In this document: piece after piece, positions 1 through 10,627 of the stretch | Numbering within the stretch: the stretch's first letter is position 1 | Layout of the letters: each line of letters opens with the position of its first letter | Assembly: GCF_012999535.1 (NCBI RefSeq) | Contig: NZ_JABBWV010000011.1 | Location: 158,682-222,681 of the forward strand | DNA: 64,000 nucleotides | DNA from: Microbispora sp. H11081 | GTDB lineage: Bacteria; Actinomycetota; Actinomycetes; Streptosporangiales; Streptosporangiaceae | Direction: 5' to 3' | Translations under genes and position numbers: made by a program | The notes under the pieces: generated by a model | The model's input: only the letters and a program-made list of their open reading frames with translations | Told to the model about the DNA's origin: nothing | Database searches by the model: none

Positions 1-156
1 GGACGCGACCGGCAGGTCCCAGCGCGTCGTCAGCCGCACCTCCCGGTCGGCGAAGCCGGTCACGACGAGGCTGTCCGCGGGATGGAACCCGACGAGATAG
101 GGCACGGCGGCGAGGATGTCCGCCGGTGAGGAGAGCACGAGCTTCGGGATCGTCAT
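1..156 (-). CDS. DUF4192 domain-containing protein (N-terminal fragment)
   Basis: Only the first 52 codons lie in the window; the gene continues beyond base 1. The translation begins MTIPKLVLSSPADILAAVPY and continues with LVGFHPADSLVV. This is the characteristic opening of actinobacterial DUF4192 proteins, whose function is unknown. The ATG at 154-156 (complement) is the only sensible start. It is transcribed away from the ABC-F gene, so the roughly 220 bp between them probably carries divergent promoters. Confidence 0.85.
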   Translation of the reverse strand, partial: MTIPKLVLSSPADILAAVPYLVGFHPADSLVVTGFADREVRLTTRWDLPVAS

Positions 157-252
157 GCGCGCAAGCCTCGCCGGTCGGCCGCGCCGCCAGGACGGCCGAA
201 GCGCGTTCTGGGGACAGCCGTGCTCCTGTGGACAACTCCGCCCCGATAACCG

Positions 253-314
253 TTGGAACCGAGCGCGGCGCGCGGCCTAGACTCGGCGCCATGTCGACGC
301 CCCGGATCTCCTAG
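253..314 (+). promoter_or_regulatory. putative promoter with leaderless 7-codon leader ORF ahead of the ABC-F gene
   Basis: TTGGAA (253-258) and TAGACT (278-283, TANNNT type) are separated by 19 bp. An ATG at 291, seven bases after the -10 box, opens the ORF MSTPRIS, which stops at TAG 312-314. This fits a leaderless transcript. The ABC-F start follows 60 bp later, with GGAG at 361-364 as its ribosome site. The pair GGACAC/GTGTCC in between could form a hairpin. Short leader ORFs are known to control many ABC-F resistance genes by ribosome attenuation; its role here is inferred. Confidence 0.35.
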
Positions 315-373
315 CTCGGACACCCGCTTTCACGCCACCCGTGTGTCCTTGAGCTTATCCGGAGCGTCATCAA

Positions 374-1935
<1,562 letters not shown>

Positions 1936-1963
<28 letters not shown>

Positions 1964-2772
1964 TCTCCCGGTGCCTGCTCTCCCGGCGTCTGATGTCCCG
2001 GGGCGGTCGCCGGCGCCAGGCGCATGCGGACGAGCATGGCGGCGCCGGCGACCGCGCCGGGCATCGCGACGACGATGACGAGCGGCACCATGAAGGCGAG
2101 GAAGAGCGGCACGCCGAACCCGAGCGAGACGGACATGTTCGATCGCAGCAGGGCGAAGCGCTCCTCGCGCCGCAGCCCTCGGCGTTCCATCGCCATGGCG
2201 GTCAGTTCGACCGTGAGGAAGAACCCGGAGACGAACGCCCCCACCACCGGCACCACGGTCTGGCCGATGACCGGCACGAAACCGAGCACGAACAGCGGCA
2301 CCGTGAACAGCAGGACGTACCAGAGCGTGACGAGGCTGTCGCGGATCGACCGGAAGAGGGACGCCCAGAAGGGCTGGTCGTGACCGGGGAGACCGCCGAG
2401 GTCCTCCTCCACCTTCTCCGACAGCTTCTCGTAGAACGGGTCGCCGATGACGAGCGTGACGGCGGCGAACGTCAGCACGGCGAGCGCGAGCCCCACCACG
2501 ACGATCATCACGCCGACCAGTACGCGGAACGTGTCGCGCCAGCCCCAGTCGTCGGCGAACGGCGTCGCCCACTCCGCCACGCCGGTGGCGTTCGTGCCCA
2601 GCCAGACCAGCGCCAGGACGTACAGCACCAACGCGATCAGAGCCGGGATCAACCCGAACAACCACCACCGGGGGTGCCTGGCGACCCACCCGAGACCCCG
2701 CACGCAGAATCCGATTCCCTCGGCGAAACCGCCGACGCCGCGCCGTCCGGCGGGCCGCCCGATGCCACTCAT
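1936..2772 (-). CDS. EI24 domain-containing integral membrane protein
   Basis: This 278-residue protein has several hydrophobic segments (about residues 38-60, 85-115, 150-190 and 225-255). The motif VIGDPFYEKLSEKVEEDLGG is typical of the EI24/CysZ-like family (formerly DUF540). CysZ is a sulfate channel in proteobacteria, but actinobacterial EI24 members are mostly uncharacterised, so a transport role is only inferred. It starts at ATG 2772, ten bases after the Maf gene stop, so the two are probably co-transcribed. Its 3' end overlaps the ABC-F gene tail to tail. Confidence 0.85.
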
Positions 2773-2782
2773 GGCGGGCAGG

Positions 2783-3370
2783 CTAGCGCCACAAGGTCGT
2801 CACCGGCACATCCAGATCGGCGAAGAGTCGGCGAAGCAGGGGAAGCGAGATCCCGAGCACGTTGCCGTGGTCCCCCTCGATGCCCTCCACGAACCAGCCG
2901 CCCAGGCCGTCGAGCGTGAACGCCCCCGCGACGCGGAGCGGCTCCCCGCTGGAGACGTACGCCGCGATCTCCTCGTCGGACGGCGTGCCGAACCGCACCA
3001 CGGTCGCCGCAACCTCCGACACCCCGCGGTCCGCCGCCACGTCGACCACGCTGTGCCCGGTCAGCAGCCGGCCGGTCCTGCCCCGCATCATGTGCCAGCG
3101 GCGCGCCGCCTCCTCGGGCGTCCCCGGCTTGCCGTACGCGACGCCGTCGAGTTCGAGCACCGAGTCGCAGCCGATCACGATGCCGTCGCCGAGCGTACGG
3201 GAGACGGCGTCCGCCTTGGCGACGGCCAGTTTCAGGCACAGCTCCTCGGGCGTGGCGGCGGTGATCGCGTCCTCGTCCACGCCACTGACGATCACCTTGG
3301 GATCCAGCCCGGCCGCCCGCAGCACACCGAGGCGGGCGGGCGAGGCAGAGGCGAGCACCAGTTCCGTCAC
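2783..3370 (-). CDS. maf: Maf-like nucleoside triphosphate pyrophosphatase
   Basis: The protein opens with [20 protein letters not shown], the Maf signature (SxSPRR-type motif, here SASPAR). It also has the conserved [15 protein letters not shown] and GKPGTPEEA blocks. Maf enzymes hydrolyse non-canonical or modified nucleotides (dTTP/UTP/m7GTP type) to monophosphates in the cytoplasm. I prefer the GTG at 3370 (195 residues), because family members begin directly at xxLVLASxSP. An in-frame ATG at 3406 would add 12 residues but has no ribosome site. The upstream neighbour is the divergent channel gene at 3432. Confidence 0.9.
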   Translation of the reverse strand: MTELVLASASPARLGVLRAAGLDPKVIVSGVDEDAITAATPEELCLKLAVAKADAVSRTLGDGIVIGCDSVLELDGVAYGKPGTPEEAARRWHMMRGRTGRLLTGHSVVDVAADRGVSEVAATVVRFGTPSDEEIAAYVSSGEPLRVAGAFTLDGLGGWFVEGIEGDHGNVLGISLPLLRRLFADLDVPVTTLWR

Positions 3371-3431
3371 ACGAACAAGCCTAGTCGCTTCTACTATGTC
3401 TGACATTTACTGATCACTACGGGGGACGCCG

Positions 3432-5291
3432 GTGTCAAAGGCCACGGTCAAAGAGCGTGCGCGCTACTGGTTCGACAACACCATGGCCAGGGGCACGGCC
3501 GCCCTCATCGGCTGGCTGGCCCTGGTGTCCCTGGTTCTCATCGTGGTGGTCAGCGCGCTGACGATGTGGCTCACCCCCGACGAGGCGCTCCGGCACGACG
3601 GCCTGCCCGGAGTGCTGTGGCTGTCACTCATGCACGCCCTCAGCCCCGGCAAGATCGCCGGAGACGCCGGCACCGCCCCCTTCCTCGCGATCATGCTGGG
3701 GGCGTCGCTCGGCGGCATCTTCATCGTCAGCATCCTCGTGGGCGTGCTCTCCGCCGGGCTGCGCGGCAAGATCGAGGAACTGCGCAAGGGCCGCTCCCGC
3801 GTCATCGAGACCGGCCACACCGTCATCCTCGGCTGGTCCGAGCAGCTCTACACGATCGTCTCCGAACTCACGAAGGCGCACGCCAGCCAGCACGGCTCGG
3901 TCATCGCGATCCTGGCCGACAGGGACAAGCCGGCCATGGAGGACGCCATCAGGGCCCGGGTGGGCGACACGGGCAGGACGCGCCTGGTGTGCCGCACCGG
4001 CCGGCCCACCGAGCCGGGCGACCTCGACCTGCTGAGCCTGAGCACCGCGCGGACGATCGTCGTGCTGTCCCCCGAGCAGGAGGACCCGGACGCGCACGTC
4101 ATCAAGACCCTGCTCGCCCTGGCCAAGCGGGCGGGCGAGCATCCTCCGGTGGTCGCCGCCATCGCCTCCTCGCGCAACATGGCCGCCGCCCGCCTGGCCG
4201 GAGGGCCCGGCGTCCACCTGGTCGACAGCGACGACATCGCCGCGCGGCTGATCGTGCAGTCGTCCCGGCAGTCCGGCGTGTCCGTCGTCTGCATGGACCT
4301 GCTGAACTTCGACGGCGGTGAGATCTACCTGCGCCGCGATCCCTCCCTCGCGGGCAGGTCGTACGGCCAGGCCCTCGACGCGTACGCGACCGCGACCGTC
4401 CTCGGCCTGCGCACGCCCCGCGGGGTGACGCTCAACCCGCCGCCTGACACGGTGATCGGTACGTCCGACGCGATCATCGTGCTCGCCCAGGACGACTCGC
4501 TCATCAGCCTGGCGAGCGGTACGGCTCCCGCGGACGAGCGGCACATCGTCCCCGCGACGCCCCCGGCGCCGGCCCCCGAGCGGACCCTGATGCTCGGCTG
4601 GAACGGCCGGGCCGCGCGGATCATCCGCTACCTGGACGGCTATGTGGCCCCCGGTTCGGTGCTCGACGTCGCCGGCGACCATCCCGGCACCGGTCTGGAG
4701 GGCCTGCGCAACCTCACGGTGAACGCCAAGGAGTGCGACACCACCGACAGGTACGCCCTGGAGTCCCTGGGCGTCGGCGTCTACCAGCACGTCATCGTGC
4801 TCTCCGACGACCAGCTCGATCCCAACCACGCCGACAACCGGACGCTGATGACGCTGCTGCAACTGCGTGACATGCAGGCGACCCTCGGGGAGAAGTACTC
4901 GATCGTGAGCGAGATGCACGACGAGAACAACCGGGCGCTCGCCGAGGTCACCGAGGCCGACGACATCGTGATCAGCGACACCGTCATCGGCCTGCTGCTC
5001 GCGCAGCTCGCCGAGAACCCGCACCTCGCCGAGGTCTTCGGCCACCTCTTCGACTCGGCGGGCTCGGAGGTCTACCCCAGGCCCGTGGAGAACTACGTGA
5101 CGACCGGTGAGCCGGTCGCCTTCCGCACGATCGTGGAGTCGGCCCTACGGCACGGCGAGACCGCGATCGGTTACCGCGTGTCGGCGGAGTCCGGGGAGCC
5201 GCCCCACTACGGCGTCGTGCTCAACCCGGACCGGTCGCGGGCGGTGACGTTCACGCCCGGCGACTCCGTGATCGTCCTCGCCGAACACTGA
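3432..5291 (+). CDS. CASTOR/POLLUX-type putative ion channel with RCK domains
   Basis: This 619-residue protein has two N-terminal membrane helices (about 20-47 and 80-108) flanking a pore-like loop. Two Rossmann-like RCK/TrkA-N regions follow. The first begins at VIETGHTVILGWSEQ near residue 126 and the second at TLMLGWNGRAARIIR near residue 386. This matches the bacterial relatives of the plant CASTOR/POLLUX channels, which are predicted to pass K+ or other cations under control of the cytoplasmic domains. The ion has not been established for actinomycete members. Start is GTG 3432 with GGGGGA six bases upstream. The stop codon lies in a 15-bp tandem repeat. Confidence 0.88.
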   Translation: MSKATVKERARYWFDNTMARGTAALIGWLALVSLVLIVVVSALTMWLTPDEALRHDGLPGVLWLSLMHALSPGKIAGDAGTAPFLAIMLGASLGGIFIVSILVGVLSAGLRGKIEELRKGRSRVIETGHTVILGWSEQLYTIVSELTKAHASQHGSVIAILADRDKPAMEDAIRARVGDTGRTRLVCRTGRPTEPGDLDLLSLSTARTIVVLSPEQEDPDAHVIKTLLALAKRAGEHPPVVAAIASSRNMAAARLAGGPGVHLVDSDDIAARLIVQSSRQSGVSVVCMDLLNFDGGEIYLRRDPSLAGRSYGQALDAYATATVLGLRTPRGVTLNPPPDTVIGTSDAIIVLAQDDSLISLASGTAPADERHIVPATPPAPAPERTLMLGWNGRAARIIRYLDGYVAPGSVLDVAGDHPGTGLEGLRNLTVNAKECDTTDRYALESLGVGVYQHVIVLSDDQLDPNHADNRTLMTLLQLRDMQATLGEKYSIVSEMHDENNRALAEVTEADDIVISDTVIGLLLAQLAENPHLAEVFGHLFDSAGSEVYPRPVENYVTTGEPVAFRTIVESALRHGETAIGYRVSAESGEPPHYGVVLNPDRSRAVTFTPGDSVIVLAEH

Positions 5292-5325
5292 GCCGCCGAA
5301 CACTGAGCCGCCGAACACTGAGCCC
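5281..5325. repeat. three tandem 15-bp repeats carrying in-frame stop codons
   Basis: The unit CCGAACACTGAGCCG occurs at 5281-5295 and 5296-5310, and with one change at 5311-5325. The first unit contains the TGA stop of the channel gene. Because 15 is a multiple of three, the repeats place in-frame TGA codons at 5289, 5304 and 5319. Confidence 0.95.
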
Positions 5326-5336
5326 GCCGTCCTCGC

Positions 5337-6290
5337 TCAACGGCCGGCGCGGTCACCGGCCAGCAGCGCGGAGCCCAGAGGCGTGAGCGTGTGGAGGACC
5401 GCGCCGCCCAGCCGGGTGGTCGAGATCAGTCCCGCGTTGCGCAGCACGGTGGCGTGCTCGCTGGCGGACGCGCGCGACACCGCGACGCGGTCGGCCAGCT
5501 CGCTGGTGGTGGCCGGATGCCGCAACGCGGCCAGGACCGCCGCGCGCGTACGGCCGAGAAGAGGGCCGAGAGCGTCCGTCGCGTCCTCCGGCCTGTCGCC
5601 CGAACACATCGGATACACCAGCACCGTGGAGAGGCCGGGGCGGTACATCAGCAGGGCTCCGGGGGCGAAGTACGACGGGACCAGAAGCAGCCCGCGCCCA
5701 CACAGCTCGACTTCGTAGTCGCACGTCGTTCGGACGTGCAGGACCGGCGGGTCCCAGCGGCCGTCGGCGAGCAGGGTGGCGAGCAGGGCGTCGGTGCCGC
5801 CGCGCAGCAGCGTCTCGGCGCGCAGGGCCCGGTCGGCGGCGGCGGTCTCGCGGACCCGCGGCCACCACGACGCCAGCGAGGAGGAGAAGTAGCCGTTCAG
5901 GTCCTCGGTGAGCGTCCGCCACGCGCCGGCCTCGCCCTCGGCCAGCCCGTGCCGCCACGATCCCCCGTCCGGCGGGAGCTTGTGGATGTCGGCCGCGAGT
6001 TGCCCGGGCGGTGTCCGCCTGGCCAGTTCCACGCCCTCGGACAGGTCGCCGGCGTCCGGCTGGAGCAGGAAGTCCGGCAGGAACCCCTGCTCGGGGACCA
6101 CGTCCATCAGTGCTCCCGCGCGCCTCGTCAGGCTGCCGCCGACCCGCCGGCGCCACTCCCTGAGACCGGGTCTCGACCAGCGGGGGCCGCGTGGCCTGCG
6201 GACGCTCAGAGCGGTCTCCAGCAGGGCGTTCGGCGCCGGGGCGAAAGCGATCCTGCACAGGTCGGCGGGGGTGAAGCGCAGACGCAACAT
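5337..6290 (-). CDS. ArsR-family winged-helix transcriptional regulator (DUF5937 type)
   Basis: This 317-residue protein has a long N-terminal domain starting MLRLRFTPADLCRIAFAPAP, typical of DUF5937 regulators. A C-terminal ArsR-type winged helix follows at about residues 245-310 (TTSELADRVAVSRASASEHA, then LRNAGLISTTR). It presumably binds DNA as a dimer. No metal-binding cysteine cluster is present, so it is not an obvious metal sensor and the ligand is unknown. It converges with the channel gene. About 135 bp separate its start from the stop of the next gene upstream (6427), room for its own promoter. Confidence 0.85.
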   Translation of the reverse strand: MLRLRFTPADLCRIAFAPAPNALLETALSVRRPRGPRWSRPGLREWRRRVGGSLTRRAGALMDVVPEQGFLPDFLLQPDAGDLSEGVELARRTPPGQLAADIHKLPPDGGSWRHGLAEGEAGAWRTLTEDLNGYFSSSLASWWPRVRETAAADRALRAETLLRGGTDALLATLLADGRWDPPVLHVRTTCDYEVELCGRGLLLVPSYFAPGALLMYRPGLSTVLVYPMCSGDRPEDATDALGPLLGRTRAAVLAALRHPATTSELADRVAVSRASASEHATVLRNAGLISTTRLGGAVLHTLTPLGSALLAGDRAGR

Positions 6291-6426
6291 ATGGCCTCAT
6301 TCTTCTCGGCGGCAACGCGGCGGGAAGCCCTTTCGGGGAGGACCGAAACGCACTGTGGTCTGCGTTCCGGCCCCGGCAGGGTCGACCGGGAAGTCGGGCC
6401 TCCCAGTCACGCGGGCCGTGCCGGGG

Positions 6427-7374
6427 TCAGAGCGCCTTGACGGAGGACATCACCTTGTTGATGTCGTGCCAGCGCTTCTTCTGGCTATCGGGGATCGTGA
6501 CGAACACGACGGCGGGCTTCTTGTCCGGGACGTCCACGAGGGCCAGCGCCGCCGAGGAGACCCGCTTCTCGCCCTTGAGCGTGTAGTGCACGGTGTAGCC
6601 CAGCAGCCAGCCCTTCCGCTTGCCCGCCTTGATGGGCTGGGAGGCCGTCCAGGTGATCGTGGCGCCCGAGGGGTGGTGGTTCAGGGTCCACCGGGCGGCC
6701 AGGAACGCGGTGTCGCGCAGCGTCTCCTGCTCCGGGATCGGCACCGGGCAGGAGACCAGCATCCCCCGGTACGGCGTGCCCTTCACCCTGGGCAGCAACT
6801 GACGCGAGGCGAACGGCGTGGGCTGGGCGAGCGTCCACTGCTTGGTGAAGCGGGGCAGGGCGACGCCGGACCTGCGGTCCTTGACCAGGCCGCGGGTGGC
6901 GGCCGCCCGGCCGGGCAGTGCACGGAGCCGGCGGTCGGCCTCCGGCAGCGCGGGCACGCGGGGGTCCTTCAGCGCCGCCGCCAGCGCGGGATCCACGGCG
7001 GGACTGGCCGCAGGACTGGACGCAGGGCTCGGCAGAGGGCTCGACAAAGGGCTGGAGACCGGGCTGAGACCGGGCGTGGCACCGGCCGATGGGGGGTCCG
7101 CCACGGCGGACTGACGCGGCGCGGCGGCCGCGGTAGCCGTGGCGGGGTCGTCCCGGTCCAGCAGCACGACGGCCGCGCCCGCCCCCAGCACGGCCACCCC
7201 CGCCGCGACGGCGACGACTTTGTAGACCACCCGCATCGGCAGGTCCCCGAGCTTCTTGGGCGGGTTCGCCGGCGGCGCCGCGTCAGGGACCGTGATCTTC
7301 GGAAGCGGAGTGGTCTCGGCCTCGGCCGCTATGTAAGAGGGGACGGCCTTCGTCCCATAGTCCCCAGGTGACAC
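6427..7374 (-). CDS. membrane-anchored extracytoplasmic protein of unknown function
   Basis: This is a 315-residue protein. A short cytoplasmic N-terminus rich in Pro is followed by one membrane helix (about residues 50-71, VVAVAAGVAVLGAGAAVVLL) and a Ser/Pro/Ala linker with SSPL/SSPA/AASP repeats (about 85-130). The rest is a globular domain of about 185 residues facing outward. I recognise no named domain. GTG 7374 was taken as the start, but no ribosome site precedes it. A start at an internal Met just before the helix (MRVVYKVV) is also possible. Confidence 0.7.
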   Translation of the reverse strand: MSPGDYGTKAVPSYIAAEAETTPLPKITVPDAAPPANPPKKLGDLPMRVVYKVVAVAAGVAVLGAGAAVVLLDRDDPATATAAAAPRQSAVADPPSAGATPGLSPVSSPLSSPLPSPASSPAASPAVDPALAAALKDPRVPALPEADRRLRALPGRAAATRGLVKDRRSGVALPRFTKQWTLAQPTPFASRQLLPRVKGTPYRGMLVSCPVPIPEQETLRDTAFLAARWTLNHHPSGATITWTASQPIKAGKRKGWLLGYTVHYTLKGEKRVSSAALALVDVPDKKPAVVFVTIPDSQKKRWHDINKVMSSVKAL

Positions 7375-7420
7375 GAACGGGAGCGTACGGCAAATCCCGT
7401 TATTTCGGGTACGTTCCCCA

Positions 7421-8071
7421 TCACACTTCGGGAACGCCCACCCTCAGCCACGGCGCGTCCGCCACGACCGTCGCGGAGCCCGGTTCGATCTCGGTGAACC
7501 CGGCGTCCCTGACCACCGGCAGCCCGCTCGCGGCCAGCGCGTCCCACCGGGCCGGGACGGCCGTCCTGACCCGTACGGCGAAGCCGCGCCCGCGCCAGGC
7601 CGCTCTGTCCGCCTCGCCCGCGCCCCACCACGCGAACTGGGCGCCGTGGCCGGCCTGGGCCATCGCCTTGCCCGCCGTCATCTCCAGGCGGGGGTTGATC
7701 CAGAGCACCACGTCATCGGGGCCCGCCTCCGGCGGCGCGGCGTCGTCGGTGAGGTCGGTGCCCGACACCTGGAGCCTGGCGAGGTCGCGCGGCCAGCCGT
7801 CGAGCGGCACGGGAGGATGCACCCGCACCTCGGCCGTGCCCATGGCGACGGTGATCCCGGGCAGGTCGAGCGCCCGCCGCCACTCGGCGCCGCGTGCCCG
7901 CCTGACGACCTTCCTGATCCGGCCGTCCTGCCACTCGGCGACCTCCTGCGGCCACTGGGCACTGTCCAGCAGGCGCACCACCGCGGTCGCGGCCGCCTCC
8001 AGCGCGTCCGTGCGCAGGGGCGGCGCGGCCCGCTCGATGCGTACGACCAGGGGAAGAACGCGTTCGGTCAC
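7421..8071 (-). CDS. Pth2-type peptidyl-tRNA hydrolase-like protein
   Basis: The 216-residue protein contains LWINPRLEMTAGKAMAQAGH and then GAQFAW near residue 130. This resembles the GKxAAQxxHA active-site region of Pth2 enzymes, which release peptides from stalled peptidyl-tRNA. The roughly 120-residue N-terminal part, with VRIERAAPPLRTDALEAAAT, is found in actinobacterial relatives. Those usually coexist with a classical Pth, so this may be a second or altered enzyme. Start GTG 8071 overlaps the stop of the MFS gene (GTGA), implying translational coupling. Confidence 0.8.
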   Translation of the reverse strand: MTERVLPLVVRIERAAPPLRTDALEAAATAVVRLLDSAQWPQEVAEWQDGRIRKVVRRARGAEWRRALDLPGITVAMGTAEVRVHPPVPLDGWPRDLARLQVSGTDLTDDAAPPEAGPDDVVLWINPRLEMTAGKAMAQAGHGAQFAWWGAGEADRAAWRGRGFAVRVRTAVPARWDALAASGLPVVRDAGFTEIEPGSATVVADAPWLRVGVPEV

Positions 8072-9327
8072 CCGACAAGGATCCCAGCTTCGCGGCGGTC
8101 CCGGACACGCGTGACGATAAGGGACGACATGAGCGCGGCCAGCAGGCACAGCGCGCCCGCGCCGTACCACGCCATGTCGTAGTTCCCCAGGCGGTCGCGG
8201 GTGACCCCGGCCACGGTGGCGACGACGGCCGCGCCGACCTGGTGGGAGGCGAAGACCCAGCCGAACACCACCGCGCCGTCCGCTCCGAAGATCCTGCGGC
8301 ACAGTGCGACGGTCGGCGGCACCGTGGCCACCCAATCGAGGCCGTAGAAGACGATGAAGACCAGCATGCTCGGCTCGGCCGTGGCGGCGAACAACTGCGG
8401 CAGGACCAGCAGCGACAGCCCGCGCAGGCCGTAGTAGACGACGAGCAGGAGCCGCGGGTCCACCCGGTCGCTCAGCCAGCCGGAGAAGACGGTGCCGGCG
8501 ATGTCGAAGACGCCGATCACGGCGAGCAGCGAGGCGGCGGTCGTCTCCGGCATGCCGTGGTCGTGGGCGGCCGGGATGAAATGGGTGCCGACCAGCCCGT
8601 TGGTGCTCGCCCCGCAAATGGCGAAGCCGAGCGCGAGATACCAGAAGTGCCGGGTGCGGGCGGCGTCCCGCAGCACCCGCACGGCCCGCGCGGCGGCGCC
8701 CCTGCCCGGCGTGCGCACCACCGGTTCCGCCGCGCCCAGCGCGGTCAGGCCGATCTCCTCCGGCGTGTCCCTGAGCAGGAACCACACGAGCGGGACGACG
8801 GCGATCGCGGCCGCCGCCACCGTGACCGAGGCCCACCGCCAGCCCTGCGTCTCGGCCAGGTGCGCGAGCACCGGCAGGAAGACGAGCTGTCCCGTCGCCC
8901 CGCCCGCCGTGAGCACGCCCGTGACCAGGCCGCGGTGCCGTACGAACCAGCGGTCGGTCAGCGTGGCGGCGAAGACGAGCGCCATCGAGCCGGTGCCGAG
9001 CCCGACCAGGACGCCCCAGAGCGCGACGAGCTGCCAGGTCGCGGTCATGAAGACGGTCAGGCCGCTGCCCGCCGCCACCAGCACCAGGGCGCAGGCGACG
9101 ACACGGCGCATGCCGAAGCGGTCCATGAGCGCCGCCGCGAACGGCGCGCACAGCCCGTAGAGCATGAGGTTCACCGAGACCGCGAGCGAGATCGTGCCTC
9201 TCGTCCAGCCGAACTCTTCCTCCAGCGGCGTGATCAGCACGCCCGGCGTGGCGCGGAAACCGGCCGCCCCGATGATGGCGACGAAGGCGACGGCGGCGAC
9301 GATCCACGCCCGATGCAGCGACTTCAT
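8068..9327 (-). CDS. major facilitator superfamily transporter
   Basis: This 419-residue protein has about 12 hydrophobic segments. The opening RAWIVAAVAFVAIIGAAGF and the loop ALMDRFGMRRV (A-motif, DRxGxR type) resemble the oxalate/formate and monocarboxylate antiporter branch of the MFS. The substrate is unknown. ATG 9327 is preferred, with AGGA eleven bases upstream; two other ATGs lie at 9336 and 9339. It diverges from the GlxA-type regulator at 9399, a common arrangement of transporter and regulator. Confidence 0.88.
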   Translation of the reverse strand: MKSLHRAWIVAAVAFVAIIGAAGFRATPGVLITPLEEEFGWTRGTISLAVSVNLMLYGLCAPFAAALMDRFGMRRVVACALVLVAAGSGLTVFMTATWQLVALWGVLVGLGTGSMALVFAATLTDRWFVRHRGLVTGVLTAGGATGQLVFLPVLAHLAETQGWRWASVTVAAAAIAVVPLVWFLLRDTPEEIGLTALGAAEPVVRTPGRGAAARAVRVLRDAARTRHFWYLALGFAICGASTNGLVGTHFIPAAHDHGMPETTAASLLAVIGVFDIAGTVFSGWLSDRVDPRLLLVVYYGLRGLSLLVLPQLFAATAEPSMLVFIVFYGLDWVATVPPTVALCRRIFGADGAVVFGWVFASHQVGAAVVATVAGVTRDRLGNYDMAWYGAGALCLLAALMSSLIVTRVRDRREAGILVG

Positions 9328-9398
9328 GCCGAGCATCATCCTGGCGGGCCTGCCTCGGGGACAGTGGCCGGGAGGCCAACATGTGAAAGAATCGGGCC

Positions 9399-10373
9399 AT
9401 GAATCCGGCCGTGCACCGCGTCGCCGTACTGGCCCTCGATGACTTCGCCACACTCGACCTGGGCGTCCCGGGACAGGTGTTCTGGGCCGCCCGCGATCCC
9501 GGCCCGCTGTACGAGGTCGTCACCTGCAGCCCGGGCGGCCGCCCGGTGCGGAGCCAGGCGGGCTACAGCGTCGTCCCCGATAACGACCTGAGCGTGCTCG
9601 CGACGGCGGACACCGTGGTGGTGCCGGGCATCCACAGTGGGACCCCGCTGGAGAACGGCACGCTCGACGAGGAGGTGCGCGCGGCCCTGCGGGGTGTCGC
9701 CGGACGCGCCCGGCTCATCTCGATCTGCACGGGGGCCTTCGTGCTGGCCGCCGCGGGACTGCTCGACGGGCGTCCGGCGGCCACCCACTGGCGCAACGCC
9801 ACGAGCTTCCGTGCGCTGTTCCCCCGCGTAAGGCTCGATCCCGACGTGCTGTTCATCGACGACGGCGACGTGCTCACCTCGGCCGGCGTGGCGGCGGGCA
9901 TCGATCTGTGCCTGCACGTCATCCGCCGCGACCACGGCAGCGAGGTGGCCAACCGCACCGCCCGCCGGTGCGTCACCCCGCCGTTCCGGGAGGGCGGGCA
10001 GGCGCAGTACATCGAGCGCCCGCTGCCCGACCCCGTCGGGACCACCACCGCGCCCACCCGGGCGTGGATGCTCGAACACCTGGAGGAGCCGGTCAACCTC
10101 GCCGCACTGGCCGCGCACGCCCGCATGAGCGTGCGGACGTTCACCCGCAGGTTCCGGGAGGAGACCGGCCTCAGCCCGGCCAGGTGGCTCGCCGGGCAGC
10201 GGATCGCGCATGCCCGGCACCTGCTGGAGACGACCGACCTGCCGGTCGACGCGATCGCCAGGAAGGCCGGGTTCGGCAGCGCGGTCTCGCTCCGCCAGCA
10301 CCTCCACGCCGCCGTGGGGGTCTCCCCTCTGGCCTACCGGCAGACGTTCCGCGAGCCCGCCGTGCTCGGCTGA
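9399..10373 (+). CDS. GlxA-family AraC-type transcriptional regulator
   Basis: This 324-residue protein has an N-terminal DJ-1/PfpI-like domain (about 1-185) with the nucleophile-elbow-like segment LISICTGAFVLAAAGLLDGR. A C-terminal AraC/XylS double helix-turn-helix follows (about 215-318, MSVRTFTRRFREETGLSPAR and AGFGSAVSLRQHL). GlxA-type regulators are cytoplasmic activators of metabolic genes. The divergent MFS gene, with a shared 71-bp gap, is its likely target. A close paralogue lies at 11341-12309 (shared GDVLTSAG and PxREGGQAQ blocks). Confidence 0.92.
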   Translation: MNPAVHRVAVLALDDFATLDLGVPGQVFWAARDPGPLYEVVTCSPGGRPVRSQAGYSVVPDNDLSVLATADTVVVPGIHSGTPLENGTLDEEVRAALRGVAGRARLISICTGAFVLAAAGLLDGRPAATHWRNATSFRALFPRVRLDPDVLFIDDGDVLTSAGVAAGIDLCLHVIRRDHGSEVANRTARRCVTPPFREGGQAQYIERPLPDPVGTTTAPTRAWMLEHLEEPVNLAALAAHARMSVRTFTRRFREETGLSPARWLAGQRIAHARHLLETTDLPVDAIARKAGFGSAVSLRQHLHAAVGVSPLAYRQTFREPAVLG

Positions 10374-10374
10374 C

Positions 10375-10581
10375 TCACCGGCGGTCGCCGGCGGCGGAAC
10401 CGCGCCGGGCGTACGGGTCGCCCGGCCTGCGTGCGGGTCCGCGGCGCGCGGGGGTCCGAGCGGGCTGCTGATCGCGGGCCCGCCGCTTGCGCATGAACAG
10501 CCAGCCGAGGCCGAGCACGACCATCCCGATCGGCGTACGCGCCAGCCAGCGGGTGACGACGAGTTGCAGGATCCTCTTCAT
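10375..10581 (-). CDS. small single-helix membrane protein (DUF6203-like)
   Basis: The 68-residue product is MKRILQLVVTRWLARTPIGM followed by VVLGLGWLFMRKRRA and a basic, disordered tail. One membrane helix spans about residues 12-33. It resembles the tiny DUF6203 proteins of Streptosporangiaceae, whose function is unknown. It ends one base after the GlxA-type gene ends, tail to tail. An in-frame ATG at 10593 would add four residues. Confidence 0.6.
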   Translation of the reverse strand: MKRILQLVVTRWLARTPIGMVVLGLGWLFMRKRRARDQQPARTPARRGPARRPGDPYARRGSAAGDRR

Positions 10582-10627
10582 GGCATCCGCCACTACCCGG
10601 CACGGATGTGATCATGTGCACAAGACG

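Noticed and set aside
3396..3413. Five-codon ORF MSDIY before the channel gene
   Set aside because: It has no convincing -10 box or ribosome site, and it overlaps the alternative Maf start on the other strand; too short to support.
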